A DNA stretch of 64,000 bases from Bradyrhizobium jicamae (lineage in GTDB: Bacteria > Pseudomonadota > Alphaproteobacteria > Rhizobiales > Xanthobacteraceae), in the NCBI RefSeq assembly GCF_018130215.1, contig NZ_JAFCKQ010000025.1, forward strand, positions 41,400 to 105,399, in the 5' to 3' direction. The translations under genes and the position numbers were made by a program. The notes under the pieces are model-generated. The model was not told the DNA's origin, searched no databases, and worked only from the letters and a program-made list of their open reading frames with translations. This document shows, piece after piece, positions 8,162-16,533 of the stretch. Position 1 is the first letter of the stretch, and every line of letters starts with the position of its first letter.

Positions 8162-9363
8162 CTTACGTTCCCTACAAAAGCGTCGCGCAGCCGGTTCATT
8201 CCGTCGGCAACCTGGCTTTCCGATAGAGAGAAGGAGACCCGAAGCCCCCAGGGATCAGCAAACGCCGAGCCGGGTACGGTCGAAACGTAAGCATGCTCAA
8301 GAAGCAACGATGCGACTTGGTCTGCATCCGATACAGTCGTTCCGAACAGCTTTCGGCCCTTGAGCTTGCCAAGCTGAAGATAGAAATAGAATCCGCCTTG
8401 CGGCGTAATCGCGCTCACATGCTGTATGCCATGCAACGAAGTCACGCCGATGGATCTGTTCTTCGTCAGGCGAGCGTGAAGTTCGCGAGGATAGGAGATG
8501 TGTGATGACTCCAGGGCTCTGAGCATTGCGTGCTGCGCGATGCTATTCGGATTGGAGTTGGTATGACTTTGGAGCGCGGTCGCTTTCTTGATGATTGTCT
8601 CGCTGGCCATCATATAGCCAAGACGCCATCCGGCCAGTGCGTGACTTTTCGAGAAGGAATTTATGACGACTGTGCGGTCAAATATTCCCGGATCCAGGTC
8701 GAATGGCCGAATATGACGCCGTCCGTCATAAAGGAATGTGGAATAGCATTCGTCAAAGATCAGGTAGATGTTGAGAGGCTTTATTAGTTTTATGAGTGAA
8801 TCCAGATCGTGCTCCGAGATCACTGAACCTGTCGGGTTGCAGGGAGAGTTGACAATGATCCCTCGTGTCTTTGGCGAAATTGCCTCCGCTATCGCAGCAA
8901 CGTCGAGTCCAAAGTCCGGTCGCCGCGAGTCAATCCCGACGGCCTTGGCGCCGACGAGTTCGATCTGTGTGGCAAATGTGGTCCAGTAGGGACTTGGGAT
9001 GAGGACCTCATTTCCTTCCTGAAAAAGCAATAGCGCGGCGTTAAACAGGGCAGGTTTTGCACCGCCGGTGACCATCACGTTATCTGCGCTTATCACCCGA
9101 TGCGCATCTCCAAAAAAATTGGCGGCAATCCCGCTCCTGAGGTCGTTCAGCCCCGCTGTGTCCGTATAGCCATTCGTCGCACGGTCGATCGCGTCCTTGG
9201 CGCCATTCTTGATTTCAGTTGCAGTATCGTCACCGATCTCGCCGGCTGCGAAATTGATAATTGTCACACCTTGTTCGGCGAGGCGGTTGGCGATTGAGCG
9301 CATGGCCGACGTCTTGGACTGCGCCAGCGAGTTCGCTCGACCTGCAAGCATTGTCGGATTCAT
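8158..9363 (-). CDS. PLP-dependent aminotransferase, likely phosphonopyruvate/phosphonoalanine transaminase
   Basis: From ATG 9363 this is a 401-residue fold-type I aminotransferase, the usual length for class I/II enzymes. Visible landmarks are GGAKPALF (phosphate region), NSPCNPTG (about 172-179), FDECYSTF (D204), the PLP lysine in SFSKSHALAGWRLGY (K239) and the carboxylate-binding arginine in LRVSFSLSE (about R375). A longer frame reaches 9642, but that extension lies antisense to the PEP mutase gene and is not real. The ATG overlaps the PEP mutase stop by one base. Placed between PEP mutase and an ATP-grasp ligase, it should turn phosphonopyruvate into phosphonoalanine; substrate assignment is inference. 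Confidence 0.8.
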   Translation of the reverse strand: MNPTMLAGRANSLAQSKTSAMRSIANRLAEQGVTIINFAAGEIGDDTATEIKNGAKDAIDRATNGYTDTAGLNDLRSGIAANFFGDAHRVISADNVMVTGGAKPALFNAALLLFQEGNEVLIPSPYWTTFATQIELVGAKAVGIDSRRPDFGLDVAAIAEAISPKTRGIIVNSPCNPTGSVISEHDLDSLIKLIKPLNIYLIFDECYSTFLYDGRRHIRPFDLDPGIFDRTVVINSFSKSHALAGWRLGYMMASETIIKKATALQSHTNSNPNSIAQHAMLRALESSHISYPRELHARLTKNRSIGVTSLHGIQHVSAITPQGGFYFYLQLGKLKGRKLFGTTVSDADQVASLLLEHAYVSTVPGSAFADPWGLRVSFSLSESQVADGMNRLRDAFVGNVR

Positions 9364-10286
9364 CAGCGCTCCTCTCCCGCCAGATACCGAGATTCGGCAA
9401 CCTCCAACTCCTGATAGTTCATCAACGAGAAGACGTCGTCCACGGAGGCTATATCTTTCTCGACGTCGGCAATCGCTTCGGCAGCCTGAATCCTCCTTGT
9501 TACAGAACGCATAGCTTGCAGGGCGGCGCGCAGATTGTGGTTGGCCCAGATGACCATGCTTACACTTGCGTCGCGATATCGCGAGGTCGGTGTCGCATGG
9601 TATTTGGTTGGCACGATCACCAGCGGCGCGCGATTCTGCCATTGTTCAGCGAATTGGAGGACTTCATCGGCGGTGGCCTTCTTCGAGTGAATCAAAACGG
9701 CATCTGCACCCGCATCGCAATATGCATGGGCCCGCTCAAGCGCAGCATCCATACCGTGCCCGGCGATGAGAGCTTCAACGCGCGCCACGACCGTAAAGGC
9801 GTCATGCAGCTGACTGTCTTTTGCTGCTCGAATCTTCCCTTGAAACTCTGCAATCGACGCCAGCGGCTGGCGATCGCCAATGAATGAATTTGTCTTCGGG
9901 AAAGTCTTATCCTCGATACAGACTGCAGCGACACCGATCGTGCAGAGCCTTTGGACTAGACGTCGAACGTTGTTGAAATTGCCAAAGCCGGTGTCCCCAT
10001 CCAGCATTATGGGAATGCTCACGGACTCTTGCATCCTGTCCAAAACATCAACCACTTCAGTCCATGACGCCTCATTTGCATCGCGCAATCCGAGGGCAGT
10101 TGAGATTGACAAGCCCGACGCCCAAATTCCTCTGAACCCGCTTTCGGCAACGATCTTTGCGCTCAATCCGTCATGCGCTTCCATGATGAATTCCAGCACA
10201 TTGGAGTTTATCATCGATCTAAATCGACCGAATATCGTGGCCTGATTGGAGATCGCGCACGCATGGACGTTCTTGCTCAAATGCAC
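9363..10286 (-). CDS. pepM: Phosphoenolpyruvate phosphomutase
   Basis: PepM rearranges PEP to phosphonopyruvate, the entry step to almost all natural C-P compounds. The 307-residue protein shows MEAHDGLSAKIVAESGF, WASGLSIS (about 55-62), the metal-binding DGDTGFGNFNN (D96, D98) and the diagnostic EDKTFPKTNSF (125-135). The Asn in that loop distinguishes PEP mutase from phosphonopyruvate hydrolase, which has Thr there; general isocitrate-lyase relatives lack the motif. GTG 10286 is preceded by GAGAGG; an internal ATG at 10214 is the alternative start. No phosphonopyruvate decarboxylase follows; an aminotransferase does, overlapping by one base, so that enzyme would have to pull the unfavourable equilibrium. 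Confidence 0.92.
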   Translation of the reverse strand: MHLSKNVHACAISNQATIFGRFRSMINSNVLEFIMEAHDGLSAKIVAESGFRGIWASGLSISTALGLRDANEASWTEVVDVLDRMQESVSIPIMLDGDTGFGNFNNVRRLVQRLCTIGVAAVCIEDKTFPKTNSFIGDRQPLASIAEFQGKIRAAKDSQLHDAFTVVARVEALIAGHGMDAALERAHAYCDAGADAVLIHSKKATADEVLQFAEQWQNRAPLVIVPTKYHATPTSRYRDASVSMVIWANHNLRAALQAMRSVTRRIQAAEAIADVEKDIASVDDVFSLMNYQELEVAESRYLAGEER

Positions 10287-11037
10287 TTGTACCTCTCACA
10301 CTCTGGTTGCGAGCTCCATGCGGAGCCTCGAGACACGATCTGACGATGCGGATTTGAGGGGGCCACGAGGACGACCAAACACCACAACCGCGAGCGCCGG
10401 TTCGTGACACGTTCGTGCTATGCCGCTCGGATCACTTCAATAAAGCGATGCTCAGGCTGCGCCGGCCGATGCCGAGCTTGGCACATATCGTACCGAGATG
10501 GCTCCCGACCTAGTTGATGGAAGTCGCCAACGCGGGGCCATTGCTTTGTCGGGCGGTTCTCCCGCTGCAAGGCACACCATCCCCGTTTGCGGATTGGTCA
10601 GCGGGCTCAAGTGGACGTCAGCATCGTCGGCGCGTATGGTCTTGAGGGCGAGCGCGATCGCGCAAGGATCGCAGCACCCGGACTTTCGGATAGATCCAGC
10701 GCCGGCGAGGAGCCCGCCCGAAATTCGAGAGCACGTCTGGCTCCAAAGCGCGTTCTGTCCAAGATGAAGACCGTTCGAAAGTCAGCCAGTAGCTCGCCAC
10801 GCATGATAGAAACCCCCGAGCGGTCATCCATAGTTGAGCGATTCCTGGAATGGAAATCGTCTTTGTGGATCAGGGGTGATCAGTTCTGATTATGTGCGGC
10901 CCGTGAACGGAACGCGATCCGCTCAGGAGCCTCGACGTCGCGATGCATCCATGGGCCCGATTGCGAACTTGCGGCTGCACGTGTTTGATGCCGATCAAGG
11001 TCAGGTTAGCTTTCGTGGTACCAACTGGCTGATACCG
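10287..11037. other. Non-coding spacer between the phosphonate operon and the metallophosphoesterase gene
   Basis: Apart from the LuxR remnant, nothing here has coding character. It must contain the promoter of the phosphonate operon (minus strand) and that of the metallophosphoesterase-kinase pair (plus strand). I see no convincing -35/-10 pairs or operators. Confidence 0.45.
10432..10560 (-). pseudogene. Remnant of a LuxR-type DNA-binding domain
   Basis: Reading the minus strand from about 10560 to the TGA at 10434-10432 gives SNGPALATSIN, an in-frame TAG, then VGSHLGTICAKLGIGRRSL and a few more residues to the stop. HLGTICAKLGI matches the recognition helix of LuxR/NarL HTH domains. No intact upstream domain or start is present, so this is a decayed regulator lying directly upstream of the phosphonate operon. 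Confidence 0.45.
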
Positions 11038-11778
11038 ATGCTGCTCGCGCTGTTTACCGACATCCACGCCAACCGGCAGGCCTTCACCGCCTGCCTCGAG
11101 GCCGCGCATGCGCGCGGTGCCGAGCGGCTGATCTGCCTCGGCGACATCGTCGGCTACGGCGCCGATCCGGAATGGGCCGTCGACATGGTGATGGACCTCG
11201 TGGCCAAGGGCGCAATCGCGGTGCGCGGCAACCATGACAATGCGATCGGCGCTCCGAGCGACAGCATGAATGACGACGCGCAGGCCGCTGTTGACTGGAC
11301 CCGCGGCCAGCTCAGCGCCGAGCAGAAGCGCTTCCTCGCCGGCCTGCCGATCCTGCGCGAGGAGGACAACCGCCTTTACGTCCACTCCGAGGCCTCGGAT
11401 CCGGAGCGATGGCGCTATGTCCGCGACACGTCGGATGCTGCGCGGAGCATGTTGGCGACCGAGCTCCAGATCACCTTCTGCGGCCACATCCATCGTCCGG
11501 GCCTCTATTCGATGTCGTCGGCCGCCAAGATGACGAGCTTTGTTCCGACGGCAGGCATCGCGGTGCAGCTGCTGGCCGGGCGGCGCTGGCTCGCGGTGCT
11601 CGGCGCGGTCGGGCAGCCGCGCGATGGCGACCCGGCCGCGTCATTCGCGATGTTCGACACCGTCAGCCGCGAGATCACCTATCTTCGGGTTCCCTACGAT
11701 GTCGAGACCGCGGCAGCGCGGATCAGGGCGAGCGGCCTGCCGCGCTGGCTCGCCGATCGCCTGCTGATCGGCAGGTGA
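11038..11778 (+). CDS. Metallophosphoesterase family protein
   Basis: From ATG 11038 the product is 246 residues and starts directly with the calcineurin-like fold. The motifs run TDIHAN (D8, H10), GDIVGYG, RGNHDNA and CGHIHRP, which supply the two-metal centre of MJ0936/YfcE-type phosphodiesterases. A longer frame from 10834 adds 68 residues without the family's features and is not used. It ends 4 bases before the Ser/Thr kinase gene, so the two are co-transcribed. A phosphatase or phosphodiesterase paired with a protein kinase suggests a shared signalling pathway; the substrate is unknown. Confidence 0.8.
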   Translation: MLLALFTDIHANRQAFTACLEAAHARGAERLICLGDIVGYGADPEWAVDMVMDLVAKGAIAVRGNHDNAIGAPSDSMNDDAQAAVDWTRGQLSAEQKRFLAGLPILREEDNRLYVHSEASDPERWRYVRDTSDAARSMLATELQITFCGHIHRPGLYSMSSAAKMTSFVPTAGIAVQLLAGRRWLAVLGAVGQPRDGDPAASFAMFDTVSREITYLRVPYDVETAAARIRASGLPRWLADRLLIGR

Positions 11779-11782
11779 GGCG

Positions 11783-13243
11783 GTGGCGACGCAGCCGATG
11801 CGCCCGGGCGCGGTGATCGATGGGTTCACCGTCGGCGAACGGGTCCACCGCGGCGGCATGGCGACGCTGTGGAGCGTCACCCATCCCGGCATCGATGTGC
11901 CGCTCCTGATGAAGGTGCCGCTGACATCCGAGGGCGAGGATCCGGCGGCGATCGTCAGCTTCGAGATGGAGCAGATGATCCTGCCGCGGCTGTCCGGGCC
12001 GCACGTGCCGGCCTGTTTCGGCTCCGGCGATTTCGAGCGGCAGGCCTATGTGGCGATGGAGCGCATTCCCGGGCAGACGCTCTACAAGCGGCTCGACGAT
12101 TTGCCGCTGCCTTACGAGGCGGCGAGGGCGATTGCCGGCAAGATCGCCTCCGCGCTCGCCAGCCTGCACCGCCAGAACGTCATCCATCACGACATCAAGC
12201 CGAGCAGCATCATGTTCCGTGAGCGCGGCGAGGCGGCGGTGCTGATCGACTTCGGGCTCTCGCACCACAATCATCTGCCTGATCTGCTGCAGGAGGAGTT
12301 CCGCCTGCCTTACGGCACCGCACCCTACATGGCGCCCGAGCGCCTGCTCGGCATACGCGACGATCCGCGCAGCGACCTGTTCTCGCTCGGCGTGCTGCTC
12401 TACTTCTTCACCACGGGCGTGCGGCCGTTCGGCGAGACCGAGTCGCTGCGCGGCATGCGCCGGCGGCTGTGGCGCGATCCCTATCCGCCGCGCAGGCTGA
12501 GAGCTGACTATCCCCCCTGGCTGCAGGAGATCGTGCTGCGGTGCCTCGAGATCGACCCTGCCGCGCGGTATCCGACCGCAGCGCAGCTCGCCTTCGATCT
12601 CGCCCATCCTGAAAAGGTGAAGCTGACCTCGCGGTCGCAGCGCCTGACGCGCGATCCGCTCGGTACGGTCTGGCGCCGACGCTTCAATCTCGGCGCGGTA
12701 GCGCCGCAGCCGAAGTCCAATGTCGCCGCCCAACTCGCGGCAAGCCCGATCGTCGCCGTCGCGCTGGATCCATCCCATGGTTCCGAGGTGCTGAACGACG
12801 CCATTCGCGTCACCGCCGAGCAGGTGTTGTCGACCTCGCCGTCGGCGCGGCTGGCCTGCGTGAACGTGCTGAAGCTCAACCTGCTGTCGATCGACCGGAC
12901 TCTGGACGAGCAAGGCCAGAACAAGCATGTCGACCGGCTGGTGGCGCTCCAGCATTGGGCGCGGCCGTTCCGGCTCGACGAGAGCCGGCTCACCGTTCAT
13001 GTTCTCGAAGCGATCGATCCCGCCAGCGCCATCTTGGAATTCGCCACGGCCAATCTGGTCGACCACATCATCATCGGGGCGCGGCAGAGCTCGATGAGGC
13101 GTTCGCTGCTCGGCAGTGTCTCGGCCAAGGTCGCATCCGAGGCGCCATGCACCGTGACCGTGGTGCGGCCTTCGCGGCTCGAACTGCAGGCGACGGCCGG
13201 CGCAAGCGATGGGGCGGCGATCACCCCGCCTGGACTGTTCTGA
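11783..13243 (+). CDS. Serine/threonine protein kinase fused to a universal stress protein domain
   Basis: The 486-residue protein has a Hanks-type kinase domain (about 14-275) with the ATP-binding Lys in LLMKVPL (K44), a catalytic loop HHDIKPSS (D137, K139), the DFG motif (D156) and MAPER. A linker and a UspA-like domain (about 325-465) follow, with the nucleotide-binding pattern GARQSSMRRSLLGSVS. Odd points: the HRD arginine is His and the usual Mg-binding Asn after DIKP is Ser142, so activity may be reduced or altered. There is no membrane segment, so it is cytosolic. GTG 11783 starts 4 bases after the metallophosphoesterase stop; ATG 11798 is possible. Confidence 0.85.
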   Translation: MATQPMRPGAVIDGFTVGERVHRGGMATLWSVTHPGIDVPLLMKVPLTSEGEDPAAIVSFEMEQMILPRLSGPHVPACFGSGDFERQAYVAMERIPGQTLYKRLDDLPLPYEAARAIAGKIASALASLHRQNVIHHDIKPSSIMFRERGEAAVLIDFGLSHHNHLPDLLQEEFRLPYGTAPYMAPERLLGIRDDPRSDLFSLGVLLYFFTTGVRPFGETESLRGMRRRLWRDPYPPRRLRADYPPWLQEIVLRCLEIDPAARYPTAAQLAFDLAHPEKVKLTSRSQRLTRDPLGTVWRRRFNLGAVAPQPKSNVAAQLAASPIVAVALDPSHGSEVLNDAIRVTAEQVLSTSPSARLACVNVLKLNLLSIDRTLDEQGQNKHVDRLVALQHWARPFRLDESRLTVHVLEAIDPASAILEFATANLVDHIIIGARQSSMRRSLLGSVSAKVASEAPCTVTVVRPSRLELQATAGASDGAAITPPGLF

Positions 13244-13275
13244 CTACGCGTTGGCTCCCACGCGGCCGCGGGCGG

Positions 13276-13449
13276 TCAGGCGCGATGCAGACGAGTATAG
13301 GTGGTGCGTGCTGCCTTGGCACGGGGCGACGTTACGTAGGCGCGCCGCGCCACAAAGGCTGCGTTCAGGCCGAGCCATAATGCCAGGCCGCCCCAAATCA
13401 GGATCGCTGTCACGATTGCGCCTCCCCAAACTTTGAGGAAGTTGTGCAT
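13276..13449 (-). CDS. Small membrane protein
   Basis: From ATG 13449 the product has 57 residues. One hydrophobic helix (about 9-31, containing GGAIVTAILIWGGLALWLG) is followed by a short basic tail. I do not recognise a family. Single-helix proteins of this kind are frequent in rhizobia. An in-frame start at 13509 would add 20 residues of poor quality. Confidence 0.5.
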   Translation of the reverse strand: MHNFLKVWGGAIVTAILIWGGLALWLGLNAAFVARRAYVTSPRAKAARTTYTRLHRA

Positions 13450-13566
13450 CAATTGAGATGAGTCTGTGAAGCCCGCATGACCACGGGGTACCGCAGAAAT
13501 GTTGTGCATGCGGCAACGCAGCAGCCTGGTGTGCGCCGCACTTGCGGGCAGCAGGCGCGCCGTCGG

Positions 13567-14268
13567 TCAGATCGCTTCACCCCGAGCCAGCGCCGCGGAG
13601 TTGCGGATCGCCGAAATATTGGTGCGGTAGCTCTCGATGGTACCGCCCTTGAATACCGCGGAGCCTGCGACGAAGGCGTTGGCCCCGGCGGCGGCGAGCT
13701 GGCCCGCCACGTCAGGCGCAACCCCGCCATCGACCTCGATATCGATCTCCCGTCCGGCCGTCATCGCCTTGACGTCGCTCACCTTGCCGAGCGCCGAGCG
13801 GATGAAGGCCTGGCCGCCGAAGCCCGGATTGACCGACATCACCAGCACGAGGTCGACGAGGTCGAGCACATATTCGATCGCGCTCGCCGGCGTCGCCGGA
13901 TTGAGCGACACGCCGGCCTTCTTGCCCAGCGCCCGGATCGCCTGCAGCGAGCGATGCAGATGCGGGCCGGCTTCGGCATGCACCGTGATGTGGTCGCAGC
14001 CCGCCTTGGCGAAGGCTTCGAGATAGGGATCGCACGGCGAGATCATCAGATGCGCGTCGAAGATCTTCTTCGTATGCGGTCGCATCGCCTTGATGACATC
14101 CGGACCGTAGGAGATGTTGGGAACGAAATGCCCGTCCATCACGTCGAGATGGATCCAGTCGGCGCCGGCCTGGTCGACGGCGCGGACTTCCTCGCCGAGC
14201 CTTGAGAAGTCCGACGCCAGGATCGAGGGCGCGATGACGAGGGGACGCGGGGTGAATGGCTGGGACAT
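13567..14268 (-). CDS. rpe: Ribulose-phosphate 3-epimerase
   Basis: This enzyme interconverts ribulose 5-phosphate and xylulose 5-phosphate in the pentose phosphate and Calvin cycles. From ATG 14268 the protein has 233 residues, the normal TIM-barrel size. Recognisable segments are IAPSILASDFSRLGEEV, IHLDVMDGHFVPN (metal ligands), DAHLMI, ITVHAEA, SLNPATP, LVMSVNPGFGGQ and IEVDGGV. It stands alone on the minus strand, so a housekeeping role is likely. Confidence 0.95.
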   Translation of the reverse strand: MSQPFTPRPLVIAPSILASDFSRLGEEVRAVDQAGADWIHLDVMDGHFVPNISYGPDVIKAMRPHTKKIFDAHLMISPCDPYLEAFAKAGCDHITVHAEAGPHLHRSLQAIRALGKKAGVSLNPATPASAIEYVLDLVDLVLVMSVNPGFGGQAFIRSALGKVSDVKAMTAGREIDIEVDGGVAPDVAGQLAAAGANAFVAGSAVFKGGTIESYRTNISAIRNSAALARGEAI

Positions 14269-14521
14269 GAGCGCTTTCCCGAAAGGCGTTGCGGCCGTGG
14301 CGATGGCCCCGCCTATCACGCAGACGCGGGACGGGCAATGCGACGAGGGGACGGAACCGGCAGCGGAAAAATCTGCCGCAGCGGCAGCTCTTGCCGGGTG
14401 CGCCAACTTGTCCATTTCGCGGGAATGCCGGATTTCATTGGGTTTTTTCGCTGGCACGCGCCTTGCTCAACAATGGACGAGAGTTCGAACCGCCGCGCGC
14501 GGCGGTGTTTGGGGTGTTGCC

Positions 14522-15301
14522 ATGTTGTTTGCCATCGGCGCTGCTTCGTCAGCGATCGACCTTCTCCAGTCGCTGATGTCGTCGAAGTCGGCATCCGCGC
14601 AGACCACGAGCACGAGCCAGGGCACGACCCAGGCCACCGGCCTGTTCGACCCCTCGATGGCGTCCTCGAGTTCGACCAGCACCAGCGCCGGAACCGGTTC
14701 CAACAGCGGGTGGTCGCAGATCTCGCCGGCGACGATGAGCGCGCTGCTGTCGGCGCAAAGCCAGGCGTCGTCGAGCGGAACGACGGGTACGACGACGACG
14801 AATTCCTCCAATCCGCTGCAGAGCCTGTTCTCGCAGATCGCAGCCAGCAGCACAGGCACGATCAGCAAGTCGCAATTCGAGAGCACGCTCGCCGCCGACG
14901 GCATCGGCACCACCCAGGCCGACGCGCTGTTCGCCAAGCTCGACACCAATGGCGACGGCTCGGTCAGCCTCAGCGAGCTGCAGCAGGGGACGCAGCGTGC
15001 CGGCGGCCATCACCATCATCACGCGGACAGCGGCGCCAGCGGCGGCGCGGGTTCCAGCGGATCGGATGGCTCGAACTCCGGAACCACCAGCACGACCGTG
15101 ACCAACGCCGACGGCTCGACCACGACCACGTTGACCTATGCCGACGGCTCCAAGGTGACGATGACGACGCCGGCAGCCCCGTCCAACTCGTCAAGCCAGA
15201 ACAACGCGACCTCGTCCTACAATTTCATCGAGCAGCTGATCCAGCGCCAATCGCAGGCGGTGTCGGCGCAGGCGAGTTCGTCGGTAGCGGTGAGCGCGTA
15301 G
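14522..15301 (+). CDS. EF-hand domain protein with Ser/Thr-rich low-complexity sequence
   Basis: The 259-residue product starts with a short hydrophobic stretch (MLFAIGAASSAIDLLQ) and is dominated by Ser, Thr, Gly and Ala. One clear EF-hand calcium loop, DTNGDGSVSLSEL, lies about residue 141, preceded by a degenerate partner (GTISKSQFESTLAADG). A run of five His follows. Similar EF-hand proteins are common in Bradyrhizobium and resemble the XopAW-type calcium-binding family. Without a clear signal peptide its location is uncertain. A longer frame from 14114 overlaps rpe and is rejected. Confidence 0.7.
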   Translation: MLFAIGAASSAIDLLQSLMSSKSASAQTTSTSQGTTQATGLFDPSMASSSSTSTSAGTGSNSGWSQISPATMSALLSAQSQASSSGTTGTTTTNSSNPLQSLFSQIAASSTGTISKSQFESTLAADGIGTTQADALFAKLDTNGDGSVSLSELQQGTQRAGGHHHHHADSGASGGAGSSGSDGSNSGTTSTTVTNADGSTTTTLTYADGSKVTMTTPAAPSNSSSQNNATSSYNFIEQLIQRQSQAVSAQASSSVAVSA

Positions 15302-15365
15302 CGGCCCGGGGCTCTTCCGCGTCTCTCATTGCGAGCGAAGCTGCGCGTAACGATCTCCACGCGAT

Positions 15366-16361
15366 CTAACCGAACCGATCCTGCCAGCTCGGCAGCGCGC
15401 CGGGGAAGGGCAGCGCGGTCGCTGCATAGACGCCGCGGGCGATGGCACGCGCCACCGTGTTGGCGGCCAGCGCGCCGAGCCTGGTGAGGCCGAACAGCGG
15501 GTCGATCGGTTTCGCGCCGGTCGCAGCGGCAAACACCACGTCGCCGTCGAGCGGTGCATGCACCGGGTAGATCGCACGTGCCATGCCGGTCTGCGCGATC
15601 ATCGCCAGCCGCTTGGCCTGCGCCTTGGTCAGTTGCGCGTCGGTGACCACGACGACCAGCGTGGTGCTCTCCGCCGCCGTCGCGTCAGCGCCGCCTTTCA
15701 GCCGCACCTTCAGCATGTCCTCGGTGAAGGCCGGCGGCAGGCCACGTCCGCCGAACTCGTGGCCTACCTCGAACGGCGCGGCCCAGAACCAGGGGCCTGT
15801 GCCGACGGTTACGCTGCCGACTGCGTTGACGACCGCAAGCGCAGCGACCGTGACGCCGTCGTCGGCCTGCACGGAGGCCGAGCCGAGGCCGCCCTTCAGG
15901 GTCGCGGTGGTCGCGCCCATGCCGGCGCCGACGCTGCCGAGGTTGAAATCGCCCGTCGCCGCATCCGCAGCCGCGTAGCCAAGATCGCGATAGGGCGGAA
16001 AGCGTCCCCACGCCTTGTTGCCGCCGTTGAGAACATCGAAGCAGATCGCGCCTGGCACGATCGGGATCACCGCATCGCGGACGCGAAAGCCGCGGCCGCG
16101 CTCGGCGAGCCAGGCCTGCACGCCGCCGGCGGCGTCGAGCCCGAGCGCGGAGCCGCCGGACAGCGCGATGGCGTCGATCGCCTCGACGACGTTCTGCGGC
16201 GCAAGCAGCGCGTCCTCGCGCAGGCCGGGGCCACCGCCGCGGACATCGATTGAGGCCACCGCCGGTCGATCGAAGATGATGGCGGTCACGCCCGAGGCGA
16301 TCGCGCCGTCATGGGCGTGGCCGACGCTGACGCCGGCGATATCGGTGAGAAGGTTTTTCAC
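15366..16361 (-). CDS. P1 family peptidase (DmpA/L-aminopeptidase-like)
   Basis: From GTG 16361 the protein has 331 residues. It begins LLTDIAGVSVGHA, the usual N-terminus of P1 (DmpA/BapA) N-terminal nucleophile hydrolases. Later come ALSGGSALGLDAA, GSVGAGMGATTATLKGG and the autoprocessing region GGLGSASV, where the chain is cut before Ser in characterised members. These enzymes release N-terminal residues or cleave beta-peptides. It is divergent from the receiver protein at 16534. A longer frame to 16532 adds a non-family extension. Confidence 0.85.
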   Translation of the reverse strand: MKNLLTDIAGVSVGHAHDGAIASGVTAIIFDRPAVASIDVRGGGPGLREDALLAPQNVVEAIDAIALSGGSALGLDAAGGVQAWLAERGRGFRVRDAVIPIVPGAICFDVLNGGNKAWGRFPPYRDLGYAAADAATGDFNLGSVGAGMGATTATLKGGLGSASVQADDGVTVAALAVVNAVGSVTVGTGPWFWAAPFEVGHEFGGRGLPPAFTEDMLKVRLKGGADATAAESTTLVVVVTDAQLTKAQAKRLAMIAQTGMARAIYPVHAPLDGDVVFAAATGAKPIDPLFGLTRLGALAANTVARAIARGVYAATALPFPGALPSWQDRFG

Positions 16362-16533
16362 GATGCGTTCCGTTCCCGCCTGCCATCCGGATGATTCCGG
16401 TATAACAGCCGCAAGGAATGCAGCAAGGCAGGTAACCCGCCCTTTACCGACAATCGGGACAATGCGCGGGTTTACATCTTGATTCCCGATCTCCGCCATT
16501 AGCCTTCCGCGCGGAAGCACTGGGAGGGCCATT

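Noticed and set aside
9364..9642. A 93-codon extension of the aminotransferase frame upstream of ATG 9363
   Set aside because: It lies over the PEP mutase gene in another frame, has Arg/Ser/Cys-rich non-protein-like composition, and the family starts at MNPTM.
9363..10286. Phosphonopyruvate hydrolase or methylisocitrate lyase as the identity of the PepM gene
   Set aside because: The gating loop has Asn (KTNSF), as in PEP mutase, where the hydrolase has Thr. Isocitrate-lyase relatives lack EDKxFPK.
10498..10889. Plus-strand reading frames in the spacer before the metallophosphoesterase
   Set aside because: No family features or ribosome-binding site. They are antisense to, or beside, the LuxR remnant and have random composition.
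15001..15030. The His-run in the EF-hand protein as an engineered His-tag
   Set aside because: It is internal, surrounded by native low-complexity sequence, and there is no vector sequence.
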